From assembly GCA_934167485.1 (NCBI GenBank), contig CAKPKL010000013.1:1-30088 (forward strand): a DNA stretch of 30,088 nt, read 5' to 3'. The position numbers were made by a program, and so were the translations under genes. Below the pieces are notes generated by a model. The model was given only the letters and a program-made list of their open reading frames with translations. It had not been told where the DNA came from and did no database searches. The number at the start of each line of letters is the position of its first letter. Positions within the stretch are counted from its first letter, which is position 1. Origin of the DNA: an uncultured Bacilli bacterium. Lineage in GTDB: Bacteria; Bacillota_I; Bacilli_A; RF39; UBA660. Shown here one piece after another: positions 15,916 to 24,090 of this stretch.

Positions 15916-17106
15916 TTAAAATTTATCAAATTGAGAAGCTTTATTTATAATATTTTTTCCATATGTTTCTTTTAACTTATCTATAACTTTATCTAATTCA
16001 TTATTCTCTTCTACATCACTTAAATCTTCAAACATTGACATTTGATGATTTAAAGATGAAGAAAATTTAGAAATAGAAACTCCTACTAACCTAATACCTT
16101 CTTCATTCCAAAGTTCACGAGTTAGTTCTTTTGCAATATTATAAACTTGATTTGTGCTACTAGTTGGATTTTTTAATTTTTTTTGATGAGATGAAACCTT
16201 AAAGTTTTTATCTTTTAATATTACTCCTACAAGAGAAGTATATTTATTCTTTTTTCTAAGTTGCAGACAAACATCTTCTACTAATGGATATATACATTTA
16301 TTTATTTGTTCTAGTGATGTTAAATTATAACTTAAAGTAGTAGATCTACTTATACATTCAACATCAGGTCTTTTAGTGACTATTACACTATCATCTATAC
16401 CTTTAGCACTGTCTACTAACTTATAAGCCTGATTTTTAAAGTATTTATATAGATAATTTGGATCAATTATAGCTAAATCACCTATTGTATTAATATTTAA
16501 TTCTCTTAATTTTTTACTAGAACTTTTACCGCAACCATATAAAGATTCTATAGGAAGTGGATACATTTTCTCTTTTATTTCATTTTTAAATAAAGTATGA
16601 ACTCTATCAGGTTTTGTAAAATCGCTTGCCATTTTTGCACATAATTTATTATTTGCTATACCAATATTTACTGTAAAGCCTAATTTATTTTTTATTTCAT
16701 TTTTTAATTTGTAAGCAAATTTTATAGGATCACCATATAAATTTTTTACCTTTGTATAATCAATAAAACATTCATCTATACTTAATTTTTCTATATCGGG
16801 TGTATAACTTTTTATTAGTTCAAAAAATCTATGTGACATACTAGAATATAGTTTATAATTTGGTGGATATATGTGTAAATCATTGCATTTTCTTTTAGCA
16901 TCCCTAATTGTTTCTGCAGTCTTTACACCTTCCTTTTTAGCAGGAATACTTTTAGCCAACACAATACCATGTCTTGCACTCTCATCCCCACCTATAATTG
17001 CTTCTATATTTCTTATATCTATATTATAACCTTGTTTTAGTAAATCTACTGCAGTCCAAGAAAGAAAAGCGTTATTAACATCTATATGCATAAAAATATT
17101 ATCCAT
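15916..17106 (-). CDS. dinB: Y-family DNA polymerase (DNA polymerase IV type)
   Basis: This translesion polymerase has 396 aa. The palm has metal ligand D9 in HIDVNNAF with the steric-gate Phe F14, and D111/E112 in LSIDECFIDYT. The finger segment GIVLAKSIPAKKEGV, a helix-hairpin-helix around YGCGKSSSKKL and the little-finger domain are visible. Near the C-terminus QMSMF (355-359) fits the beta-clamp binding motif. The opening IDVNNAFLSW instead of the E. coli-like IDMDCFFA form is common in Clostridia-type homologues. AGGTGAT 3 nt upstream sets the ATG. It stands alone, with no LexA-box search possible here. Confidence 0.9.
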   Translation of the reverse strand: MDNIFMHIDVNNAFLSWTAVDLLKQGYNIDIRNIEAIIGGDESARHGIVLAKSIPAKKEGVKTAETIRDAKRKCNDLHIYPPNYKLYSSMSHRFFELIKSYTPDIEKLSIDECFIDYTKVKNLYGDPIKFAYKLKNEIKNKLGFTVNIGIANNKLCAKMASDFTKPDRVHTLFKNEIKEKMYPLPIESLYGCGKSSSKKLRELNINTIGDLAIIDPNYLYKYFKNQAYKLVDSAKGIDDSVIVTKRPDVECISRSTTLSYNLTSLEQINKCIYPLVEDVCLQLRKKNKYTSLVGVILKDKNFKVSSHQKKLKNPTSSTNQVYNIAKELTRELWNEEGIRLVGVSISKFSSSLNHQMSMFEDLSDVEENNELDKVIDKLKETYGKNIINKASQFDKF

Positions 17107-17150
17107 ACTATCACCTATTTAATTATATAAAACTTAGTATTTAAAGTCAA

Positions 17151-17175
17151 TAAAAAACAACGAACATAAATTCGT
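17151..17175 (-). terminator. Terminator after the 17175 gene
   Basis: ACGAA/TTCGT (17160-17164 and 17171-17175) with a 6-nt loop is followed on the minus strand by TTGTTTTTTA. It adjoins the TGA stop at 17175-17177. Confidence 0.45.
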
Positions 17176-17879
17176 CATTTTAATTTTTTTACTTTTGGTT
17201 CTTCTATTTTTTCTTTTTCTAATAATGCTTCTTTTGTTTTTTTTAAATCTTTTAATAATTTCTTTTTATCAGATTCTTTTACTATTTCTTTATCATTTTC
17301 ACTTACTTCTTGATCAGCATTAACTTTAATTTCATCCAACATACTTTCAAAAGTTTTAAGGTGACTCATTAAAATAAAATTTAATTGTTTATCCCTACTT
17401 AAATTAGCAACATCACCAGAAGCATCTAATATAACTATTTTATCATTCAATGTATAATATGAAATTTTATTTAGTTCATCTTCTACTATCACAGGATTGG
17501 ACTTTAAATCATCAGTCTTAACCCATGTTTTTAAAGCATTAAAACCAGTTCTTTTTTTATTATATTCCTCTAATTCAATTTCATCCATTAAATATACAGA
17601 ATCTAACTTATCTAATGTTTCTAATACTTGATTTCTAGTTTTAAAATATGTTATAAGTGCTTGAGTTGATAGTATTATATTTAATATAGGACACACTGTA
17701 TATAAAATTAAATTGTTGTTACTATTATTATTGTTAAATTTACTTTGTAATTCTCTAATCCTTTTTAAATCCAATCTATAATCCAGATTAGCTATATCTT
17801 TTATAGTATTATTAACTAATGATAAATTATTATAAACACTTAAAATTATTGTTAAAAGATAAAGTAAAACTAATTCCAT
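17175..17879 (-). CDS. Unknown membrane protein with charged C-terminal coiled coil
   Basis: This 234-aa protein is not recognised. There are two membrane segments, about 1-22 and 57-78, separated by a basic helix and an Asn-rich stretch (FNNNNSNNN). The middle soluble part follows, and from about 185 a Lys/Glu-rich coiled coil runs to the end (KKLLKDLKKTKEALLEKEK). The stop is TGA, which shows TGA is a terminator in this genome. It follows the ZIP gene after 9 nt, so it belongs to the P-type ATPase-ZIP transcription unit, but no metal-binding motif is visible. Confidence 0.6.
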   Translation of the reverse strand: MELVLLYLLTIILSVYNNLSLVNNTIKDIANLDYRLDLKRIRELQSKFNNNNSNNNLILYTVCPILNIILSTQALITYFKTRNQVLETLDKLDSVYLMDEIELEEYNKKRTGFNALKTWVKTDDLKSNPVIVEDELNKISYYTLNDKIVILDASGDVANLSRDKQLNFILMSHLKTFESMLDEIKVNADQEVSENDKEIVKESDKKKLLKDLKKTKEALLEKEKIEEPKVKKLK

Positions 17880-17888
17880 AAAACCTCC

Positions 17889-18677
17889 CTAATGAATCAT
17901 GTGTTCTAATAAAACACTTATAAATAATAAAACTACTCCTATACTAATTCCAATTATTGAAACTCGTTTATTTTTCATATGATATATTTGGTGTAACAAC
18001 TCAAATATAGATATATATATAAGCATACCAAGAGTAAATCCTAATAGTACACCTTTTACCATTTCATTTACTCCACCTAATACAAACATAATAAATCCAC
18101 CTATAAATGTAGAAATAGATACAATACTACTAATTTTCATTATTTTATTTCTTTTATAATTTGAATTTACTAATGTCGTCGTAATAACTAATCCCATTGG
18201 AATATTATGAAGTCCTATACCAATACAAAGTAACATTCCTGATATTAAATTGTTAGTAGCAACCAAATATAAACTCATACCTTCTATTACATTATGTACA
18301 ATAACTGTAATAGATGAAATAAGTCCTATATGAGACAAATGTTCATTATGACATTTATCACTCTTATGTAGATGATTGTGGTGTGTCTCATGTTCATGAT
18401 GTGGTACAAATAAATCAAGTATTTTTAATGTAAATATACCAATTAAAACTAATAATATGATTGCAATAATACTTCTTATTATTCCAACTTCATGACTTAA
18501 TGTATTGAAAGTTTCTGGTAATATCTCAAATAGTATTAAACTTATAATTACTCCAAAAGCCATTGATATACTAAAATCTGTTAATTTTTTATTATTTTTT
18601 GATGATAGACCTAAAGCACTTCCAACTAATATAAACAAACCAACAAATAAAGTAAGTAATAGTGATATAAAATTCAT
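17889..18677 (-). CDS. ZIP family divalent-metal transporter
   Basis: The 262-aa protein has about eight membrane segments. The two ZIP metal-site motifs are HNVIEG (128-133) and HNIPMG (157-162). A His-rich cytoplasmic loop at 93-115 (HHEHETHHNH and following) is typical for Zn-responsive ZIPs. ZIP proteins import or equilibrate Zn, Mn or Fe. The metal cannot be read from sequence. It starts 13 nt after the P-type ATPase stop, with RBS AGGAGG overlapping that spacing, and is followed by an unknown membrane protein after 9 nt. Confidence 0.87.
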   Translation of the reverse strand: MNFISLLLTLFVGLFILVGSALGLSSKNNKKLTDFSISMAFGVIISLILFEILPETFNTLSHEVGIIRSIIAIILLVLIGIFTLKILDLFVPHHEHETHHNHLHKSDKCHNEHLSHIGLISSITVIVHNVIEGMSLYLVATNNLISGMLLCIGIGLHNIPMGLVITTTLVNSNYKRNKIMKISSIVSISTFIGGFIMFVLGGVNEMVKGVLLGFTLGMLIYISIFELLHQIYHMKNKRVSIIGISIGVVLLFISVLLEHMIH

Positions 18678-18690
18678 AAATTTGAACCTC

Positions 18691-20976
18691 CTATTTTAAT
18701 ATTTTATCTTTATACTTAAATAATTTTTTTTCAAATAAATTTGATAAAACATCAAATAATCCAATATCAAGTACAAATAAAAGCGCTATATATATTATGT
18801 ATATTGGTTTTAATATCACAAGTTCAAATAAACTTGGTAAACCTATAATACAACTTAAAAACAAAATAATCAAGGTTATAAATAGAATTAATCTTAATTT
18901 ATTAAACTTATAACAAATTCTATATAACAATATAAAACCTGTCATAGCAACCAAAATAACAGCCATAGTAGATACTATAGTTGAATCTATATTAAATATA
19001 GACGAGATAATAACTACACTAATTATATTTATTACTATTGTAATACCACCTGGTAATGATTTTTTTAATACATTAAGAAAGAAGTTATCTTTTATTCTAT
19101 CGTAATTTGGTTCAAGTGCGAGTACAAATGCTGGAATTCCAATTGTTATAGAACTTATTAAACTAAGTTGTATTGGATCAAATGGATAACTAAAATTTAA
19201 AAATAAAAATATCATAGCAAGTAAAGTCGAATATGTTGTTTTAGTTAAAAATAATGACGCTGATCTTTCTATATTGTTAATAGTTCTTCTTCCTTCTTCA
19301 ATTATTTTTGGAATAGCCTCAAAATCTGAGTTAAGTAATACAATCTCAGATACATTACGTGCTGCATCTGATCCACTAGCCATAGCTATACTACAATCAG
19401 ATTCTTTAAGCGCTAAAACATCATTTACTCCATCACCTGTCATAGCAACTGTATGTCCATTACCCTTTAATGCCTTAATTAATTCTTTCTTTTGACTTGG
19501 ACTAACTCTTGAAAAAACATTATATTCCTCAACTAATTGATGATTCATATTAGTCTTGTTTTGTGACATATCAATACATTTGATATCCTTAAAATTTAAT
19601 CTTTTAGCTATTCTAGTAATAACTTTCTCATTATCACCACTTATTATTTTTATATCAACGTCCTGATTTCTTAAGTAATTTAAAGTACTAGAAGCTTTAA
19701 ATCTAATTTTATCTTTTAATAGTATCAAAGCTATATTATCTTTCTTATTTTTTAATAAAACAATTCTATAGTCAGAATATTTATCTAAAAGTTTTTTCAT
19801 ATCATCACTTTTATCTAATATATCTGGCGCGCCTAATATATATTTACCTTCCTTAAAAGTAACACTTGAATATTTTTTTTCTGAAGAAAATGATTCTTTC
19901 TCTAAACAAGTAAAATTAACTTTTTTATTAAATTTTCTACATATTGCTTCCATTGTAGGATTATCATCTGAAAGTTCACGTGCTATAGCAGATAAAATTT
20001 CTTCATAATCGTATTTTTTATTAAGAGAAATTACATCTTCAATTTCCATAACACCTTCGGTAAGAGTACCTGTTTTATCTAAACAAATCGTATCTACTCT
20101 AGCTAATGTTTCAATACAATAAAGTTGTTGAACAAGAACTTTTCTTTTTGATAATCGAATAACACTTACAGCAAGAACAGTACTTGTCAAAAGAACTAAT
20201 CCCTCTGGTATCATACCAATAATTGCAGCAGAAGAACTTACAATAGAATCAACTAAATCATGTTCTATACTATATTGTCTCAAAAATAGAATAAAGCCTA
20301 AAGGTACAATAATTAAAGATATTACCTTAATTATCGTTTTTAAAGTTTTCATTACTAAAGAATTTACTTCTTTTGTATATTTTGCTTCAAAAGTTATTTT
20401 GGATGCATAAGAATCCATACCAACCCTCTCCACTTTAGCAATACATTTACCACTTATTATAAAACTACCAGAATATAAAGTATCACCAGCATGTTTTGTA
20501 ATCGAGTTTTCTTCACCACTTAATAATGATTCATTAACTTCTACTATGCCTTCTTTTATTATAGAATCGGCAATTACTTGATTACCTCTTTTAAATATAA
20601 TTATATCATCCAATACAACTTCGTCTATATTTACTATTTTATTCTTAGAATCTCTTATTACACAAGCTTTACTACTTGATATAATTGATAATTTATCAAT
20701 AGCTCTCTTAGATCTAATTTCTTGTATAATACTAATTAATGTATTACAAAATACAACACCCAAAAACAATAAATTTTTATAAGACCCAACTAAAAATATT
20801 AAGGCACCTATCCCTAAATTTAACATATTAAAAAGAGTAAAAACATTATAAAAAATAATTTGACCAATTGTCTTAGTTTTTACATCACTATTATAATTAA
20901 ATTGACCTTTTTTTATTCTATACTTAACTTGATCATCATTAAGACCTTGTTCTATATTTGGATTGTATCTTATCAT
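18691..20976 (-). CDS. Cation-translocating P-type ATPase
   Basis: This 761-aa P-type ATPase has the phosphorylation site D300 in DKTGTLTEG and the actuator motif SGE at 153-155 (in NESLLSGEENS). PEGL (257-260) in M4 and the hinge TGDGVNDVLALKESD are present. The M4 sequence MIPEGLVLLTS resembles CtpE-like/CaxP-like P2-type pumps, for which calcium has been reported; the cation here is inferred, not shown. There is no N-terminal heavy-metal domain and no CPC motif, so a P1B zinc or copper pump is unlikely. The SD AGTGAT lies 3 nt before the ATG. It heads the operon with the ZIP transporter. Confidence 0.88.
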   Translation of the reverse strand: MIRYNPNIEQGLNDDQVKYRIKKGQFNYNSDVKTKTIGQIIFYNVFTLFNMLNLGIGALIFLVGSYKNLLFLGVVFCNTLISIIQEIRSKRAIDKLSIISSSKACVIRDSKNKIVNIDEVVLDDIIIFKRGNQVIADSIIKEGIVEVNESLLSGEENSITKHAGDTLYSGSFIISGKCIAKVERVGMDSYASKITFEAKYTKEVNSLVMKTLKTIIKVISLIIVPLGFILFLRQYSIEHDLVDSIVSSSAAIIGMIPEGLVLLTSTVLAVSVIRLSKRKVLVQQLYCIETLARVDTICLDKTGTLTEGVMEIEDVISLNKKYDYEEILSAIARELSDDNPTMEAICRKFNKKVNFTCLEKESFSSEKKYSSVTFKEGKYILGAPDILDKSDDMKKLLDKYSDYRIVLLKNKKDNIALILLKDKIRFKASSTLNYLRNQDVDIKIISGDNEKVITRIAKRLNFKDIKCIDMSQNKTNMNHQLVEEYNVFSRVSPSQKKELIKALKGNGHTVAMTGDGVNDVLALKESDCSIAMASGSDAARNVSEIVLLNSDFEAIPKIIEEGRRTINNIERSASLFLTKTTYSTLLAMIFLFLNFSYPFDPIQLSLISSITIGIPAFVLALEPNYDRIKDNFFLNVLKKSLPGGITIVINIISVVIISSIFNIDSTIVSTMAVILVAMTGFILLYRICYKFNKLRLILFITLIILFLSCIIGLPSLFELVILKPIYIIYIALLFVLDIGLFDVLSNLFEKKLFKYKDKILK

Positions 20977-21023
20977 TCTATCACTCTCTATTATAATAAT
21001 TATATCATTTATTAATGAAAGAA

Positions 21024-21054
21024 AAAAGAGTTATTTATATTTTTATACTCTTTT
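21024..21054 (-). terminator. Terminator of the Fic operon
   Basis: AAAAGAGT (21024-21031) and ACTCTTTT (21047-21054) pair with a loop of about 15 nt. On the minus strand the 3' arm runs directly into six T. The fic stop lies in the loop. Confidence 0.45.
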
Positions 21055-21679
21055 CCTTCTCTACAGGTACTAATCCCTGCATAAACTCTACTTCTATATA
21101 ACTTCTAAATACATATCTTTGAGCAGTGCCTAACATCAAATTTATTTTATTTATTTTGGTATAATCCAAATCTAACTCTCCACAAGTTTTACCTACACTC
21201 TTTTCTCTTACAAAATCTCTAATAAAAACCCTAATTGTTCTACCATTACCTTCTCTAAATGGATGAATAGATATAAGTTCAAAATAGAAAGGAGCAAGTT
21301 TAAAGGCAAATTCATTTATAGAATTTATATCTTTAGAAAATTCAGAATTCATAGTTTTCAAAATTTCTATTAATCTCAACCTTATTTCATTAGGATAGCA
21401 AAATATATGGTCATCTTTTTGTAGCGAGCAATTTCTTAATTCTCCAGCAAAAGCATAAATATCGTTAAATATAAACTTGTGAATTTTTTGTAAGTGCTCA
21501 ATATCAAAATTACCCTTCATAGGTTGTAAATATAAATAAGCTAATTTTCTTTTTACTATAGCTTTTTCTTTCACCTTTAATTCTTCTTCATTTGTTATGC
21601 CTAATTTATTTTTAAGCACATTTGTACCACTAATTAGGTAATTATTCCAATTTATTAAATCTAATTCATCTCGAGTCAT
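21035..21679 (-). CDS. fic: Fic family protein (AMP-transferase type)
   Basis: The 214-aa protein has the full catalytic motif HPFREGNGR (139-147) with H139. The segments GNFDIEHLQKIHKFIFNDIY and AGELR match class I Fic proteins of the VbhT kind. The flap region is QKDDHIFCYP. Full-motif Fic proteins transfer AMP onto hydroxyl groups of target proteins. No own inhibitory helix is recognised at either end, which in class I is supplied by a separate antitoxin. The ORF overlapping its start by 14 nt fills that position. Targets are unknown. Confidence 0.87.
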   Translation of the reverse strand: MTRDELDLINWNNYLISGTNVLKNKLGITNEEELKVKEKAIVKRKLAYLYLQPMKGNFDIEHLQKIHKFIFNDIYAFAGELRNCSLQKDDHIFCYPNEIRLRLIEILKTMNSEFSKDINSINEFAFKLAPFYFELISIHPFREGNGRTIRVFIRDFVREKSVGKTCGELDLDYTKINKINLMLGTAQRYVFRSYIEVEFMQGLVPVEKEKSIKI

Positions 21680-21812
21680 TTTTATTTTCCTTTCTTAGAA
21701 CTTTAGACTTACCTTTCTCTAATTCGTTAATATCAACCTCTTCAAAACTAATATTAGCATCTGCTTGTTCTAAAGCTTTTTTTATCTCTTCTTTTGTATA
21801 CTTATTTTCCAT
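21666..21812 (-). CDS. 48-aa protein upstream of Fic, candidate VbhA-like antitoxin
   Basis: The ORF starts MENKYTKEEIKKALEQADAN and ends TGA inside fic codons 4-5, so the two genes overlap by 14 nt. AGGTG lies upstream of its ATG. VbhA-like antitoxins are small helical proteins encoded just upstream of class I fic genes, with an inhibitory motif (S/T)xxxE(G/N). Here the best match is NISFEE (20-25), with Asn for Ser/Thr and Glu for Gly/Asn, so the motif is degenerate. Position, size and overlap support the call; the motif only weakly. It could alternatively be an unrelated leader ORF. Confidence 0.6.
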   Translation of the reverse strand: MENKYTKEEIKKALEQADANISFEEVDINELEKGKSKVLRKENKNDSR

Positions 21813-21850
21813 AAAACTAACACCTAATTACATTGTAACATTTTAAAAGT

Positions 21851-21874
21851 AAAAAAACAATTCTTATGAATTGT
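21851..21874 (-). terminator. Terminator of the lipoprotein gene
   Basis: ACAATTC/GAATTGT with a 4-nt loop (21857-21874) is followed by TTTTTTT on the minus strand. The stop codon (21874-21876) touches the stem. Confidence 0.75.
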
Positions 21875-22344
21875 TAATTACATGTAGCACCCAATGATTT
21901 ATACAAACTTTCTACACCTGATATTAATAACTTATTATTAGGATCTAAATAATCTTTTATATCTTGATTGTCATTTATATATTTATTAAAATCCATACTA
22001 GTATAATCTATTTCAGCATTAGAGATAACTCTCCCTGTTTCTTTTGTAATATTAAATGTATATCCGCCATATGTATCATTCATATTTTTATAAGTAGTAT
22101 TTAAAGTTGTTTCAAAATTATTTAATATTTCATCACTTTCTGATGTTACTATCTCATTTGAAATAACTTTTTCTACAACTTTTCCTCTCCCATAAATTTC
22201 ATAAGTAGACTCTACTTTATAACCAGCTGTTGAATTATTAACTTCTAAGGTACAGGTTTTTAATACTTCTTTTTCTTTATTTCCGCATGCTGTAACTAAT
22301 AATATTGAAATCATAACAACAAATAACATTAAAATTTTTTTCAT
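21874..22344 (-). CDS. Lipoprotein, DUF1307-like (tentative)
   Basis: The 156-aa protein begins with a type II signal peptide, with lipobox LVTAC ending at the lipidated Cys (residue 20). A Lys/Glu linker and a beta-rich soluble domain follow. Two further Cys, in the KTCTLEV segment and at the end in LGATCN, could form a disulfide. The layout resembles the DUF1307/YehR lipoproteins, but the match is by eye and weak. It is exported and membrane-anchored. It is monocistronic with its own terminator, and nothing in the context shows its role. Confidence 0.7.
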   Translation of the reverse strand: MKKILMLFVVMISILLVTACGNKEKEVLKTCTLEVNNSTAGYKVESTYEIYGRGKVVEKVISNEIVTSESDEILNNFETTLNTTYKNMNDTYGGYTFNITKETGRVISNAEIDYTSMDFNKYINDNQDIKDYLDPNNKLLISGVESLYKSLGATCN

Positions 22345-22407
22345 TCTATTCTCCTTCCTATTTTAATTGTATCAAATTTATTATAATTTGTAAAATATAA
22401 ATTTACT

Positions 22408-22431
22408 AAAAAAAATTGGAATAATCCAATT
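22408..22431 (-). terminator. Terminator of the Rpn gene
   Basis: AATTGGA/TCCAATT with a 4-nt loop (22414-22431) is followed on the minus strand by TTTTTT. Confidence 0.7.
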
Positions 22432-22434
22432 CTT

Positions 22435-23304
22435 TTATATGCTGTTTATTTCGTCTTCTGTAAGTCCTGTTGATTTAATAATTATGTCTATAGAAACATT
22501 GTTCTCTTTTAATGTTTTAACTGTAGATTTGAGTTTTTGATCATTAAGTTCTTGTTGTTGTTTTAATTCTTTCTTACTTATTTCTTTTTGCTGTTTTATT
22601 CCTTTTTGAATACCATCCTCAACACCTTCTTCATAAGCATCAGTCTTTAATGTATTCTTAAGAAGTCTAGCTTCATCTTCATCACTCATATATCTAACAA
22701 ACTCTGGATCTTCATTTAAATATTTAATCTCTTCCTTTATTCTTTCCACTTTATCGTCTCCCTTTAAGGCATTAAGTTCTTCTAAGTCACAATCAAGTAA
22801 ACTAAGTAACTTATACCTGCTAGGTTTATTATAACACATCTCTTTAATTTTAGTAATATTATATTCATATATTTCTAGATTATCTATATATGTTTTATTA
22901 TTAGTTTTATCATATAAACTATATTTATAACATATCTCTTTATTATTTAAATCACTTAAATTAATTTGAATAACCATAGGCATAGAATTATAAGAGTCAC
23001 CCATACGAGTAAGTTCACTATATTTTTTAAATATGTATCCAGCATTCCTTCTTCTTAAAGAATTAGAAACATAAGTATTAATTTCAACATTAATAAGCAT
23101 ATTATCAGATCTAATTAAAACATCTAAAGTTCTACCTTTTTCATAGATATTATTTTTTAAAATCTCAGGAGTATTAATACTAATAATATTAACCTTACGA
23201 TTTAAAGTTTCTACAAGTAAATCTTGTAATAAATCTCTATTATGTTCTTTACAGAAAACAGCTTTAAAAACAGCATCATTTTTTAATTTATAAAATTTAA
23301 CTAT
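22435..23304 (-). CDS. Rpn family nuclease/putative transposase with ATA at the start position
   Basis: The reading frame extends 68 codons upstream of the first in-frame ATG (23098-23100), and this extension carries the conserved Rpn start (VKFYKLKNDAVFKAVF, then YEKGRTLDVLIR). The nuclease core has D61 and E74-x-N76, where a Gln or Lys is usual at 76. A coiled Lys/Gln-rich linker and the TGLTEDEINSI tail follow. The total is 289 aa if ATA at 23302-23304 initiates; an in-frame TAG lies nine codons before it. The family is linked to RecA-independent recombination. The lost ATG suggests a decaying copy, or very weak initiation; starting at 23100 would delete the first catalytic Asp. Confidence 0.75.
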   Translation of the reverse strand: MVKFYKLKNDAVFKAVFCKEHNRDLLQDLLVETLNRKVNIISINTPEILKNNIYEKGRTLDVLIRSDNMLINVEINTYVSNSLRRRNAGYIFKKYSELTRMGDSYNSMPMVIQINLSDLNNKEICYKYSLYDKTNNKTYIDNLEIYEYNITKIKEMCYNKPSRYKLLSLLDCDLEELNALKGDDKVERIKEEIKYLNEDPEFVRYMSDEDEARLLKNTLKTDAYEEGVEDGIQKGIKQQKEISKKELKQQQELNDQKLKSTVKTLKENNVSIDIIIKSTGLTEDEINSI

Positions 23305-23316
23305 AACATCACCTCC
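23302..23316 (-). promoter_or_regulatory. Ribosome binding site and non-standard start of the Rpn gene
   Basis: GGAGG (23312-23316), within GGAGGTGAT, is followed after GTT by ATA. Six or more genes here place AGGTGAT or a close variant exactly 3 nt before their start codon, so ATA occupies the start position. An ATG at 23307-23309 is out of frame and meets TAG after one further codon. Confidence 0.6.
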
Positions 23317-23360
23317 ATATATATCATTCTATTTTTTTTCGTGATTTCCTTTTTTTCATG

Positions 23361-23388
23361 AAAAAAAGAATTATTTTTTTAATAATTC
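23361..23388 (-). terminator. Strong terminator of the ligA-pflB-pflA operon
   Basis: GAATTATT/AATAATTC with a 5-nt loop (23368-23388) is followed on the minus strand by TTTTTTT. The pflA stop (23371-23373) is inside the stem. Confidence 0.8.
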
Positions 23389-24090
23389 TTCCAATTCTTT
23401 ACATCTAGCTTTATCCATATCAGGCATTCCAGCTAATCTATACTTTATTCCTAATTTTTTATACTTATCTACACCCATTGTGTGATATGGCAGAAGTTCT
23501 ATTACATCTACATTTTTAAATTGTTTTATATATTCTTTTAATTTTAATATATATTCCACATTATCATTTATAGTAGGTACTATTACCTGTCTTAACCACA
23601 ATTTTTTATCTTTCTTTATTACCAAATCCTTAAAGTAATTAAATTCATCTATAGGTCTTCCAGTAATTTTTTTATAACCTTCTTCATCTAGGTCCTTTAT
23701 ATCTAAAAGTATAAGATCAGTATATTTTAAAATATCATTTAGTAATTCTTTATTATAACCAGTACCTGATGTATCTAAGCAAGTATGTATTCCAGCTTTT
23801 TTACACAACTTTAACATTTCCAATAAAAATTCAGATTGAACTAATGGTTCCCCGCCAGAAAAAGTTACTCCACCACCTTGTTCTATATAAGGTCTATATT
23901 TTCTTACCATGTCTACTATTTCTTTAGAAGTAACCTTTAAATTTGAAATTTTATCCCAAGTATCTGGATTATGACAAAAACTACATCTAAGATTACATCC
24001 TTGCATAAAAACTACAACTCTAATATTTGGACCATCCCTAAGGCCCATAGTTTCTATTGAATGTATATAACCTTGTTTAAATTCTTTCAT
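23371..24090 (-). CDS. pflA: Pyruvate formate-lyase activating enzyme (radical SAM)
   Basis: The 239-aa enzyme has the CxxxCxxC iron-sulfur site (C32, C36, C39 in GCNLRCSFCHNPDTW), followed by FSGGEPL for SAM binding. It installs the glycyl radical on PflB using SAM and an electron donor. It is the usual length and has no extra ferredoxin domain, so it is a PFL-type rather than a glycerol dehydratase-type activase. The start overlaps the pflB end by 14 nt, so the two are translationally coupled. The activase is oxygen-sensitive, consistent with an anaerobic lifestyle. Confidence 0.95.
   Translation of the reverse strand: MKEFKQGYIHSIETMGLRDGPNIRVVVFMQGCNLRCSFCHNPDTWDKISNLKVTSKEIVDMVRKYRPYIEQGGGVTFSGGEPLVQSEFLLEMLKLCKKAGIHTCLDTSGTGYNKELLNDILKYTDLILLDIKDLDEEGYKKITGRPIDEFNYFKDLVIKKDKKLWLRQVIVPTINDNVEYILKLKEYIKQFKNVDVIELLPYHTMGVDKYKKLGIKYRLAGMPDMDKARCKELEELLKK

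Noticed and set aside
23307..23309. ATG near the Rpn Shine-Dalgarno as the true start
   Set aside because: It is out of frame with the Rpn coding sequence and meets TAG after one further codon.
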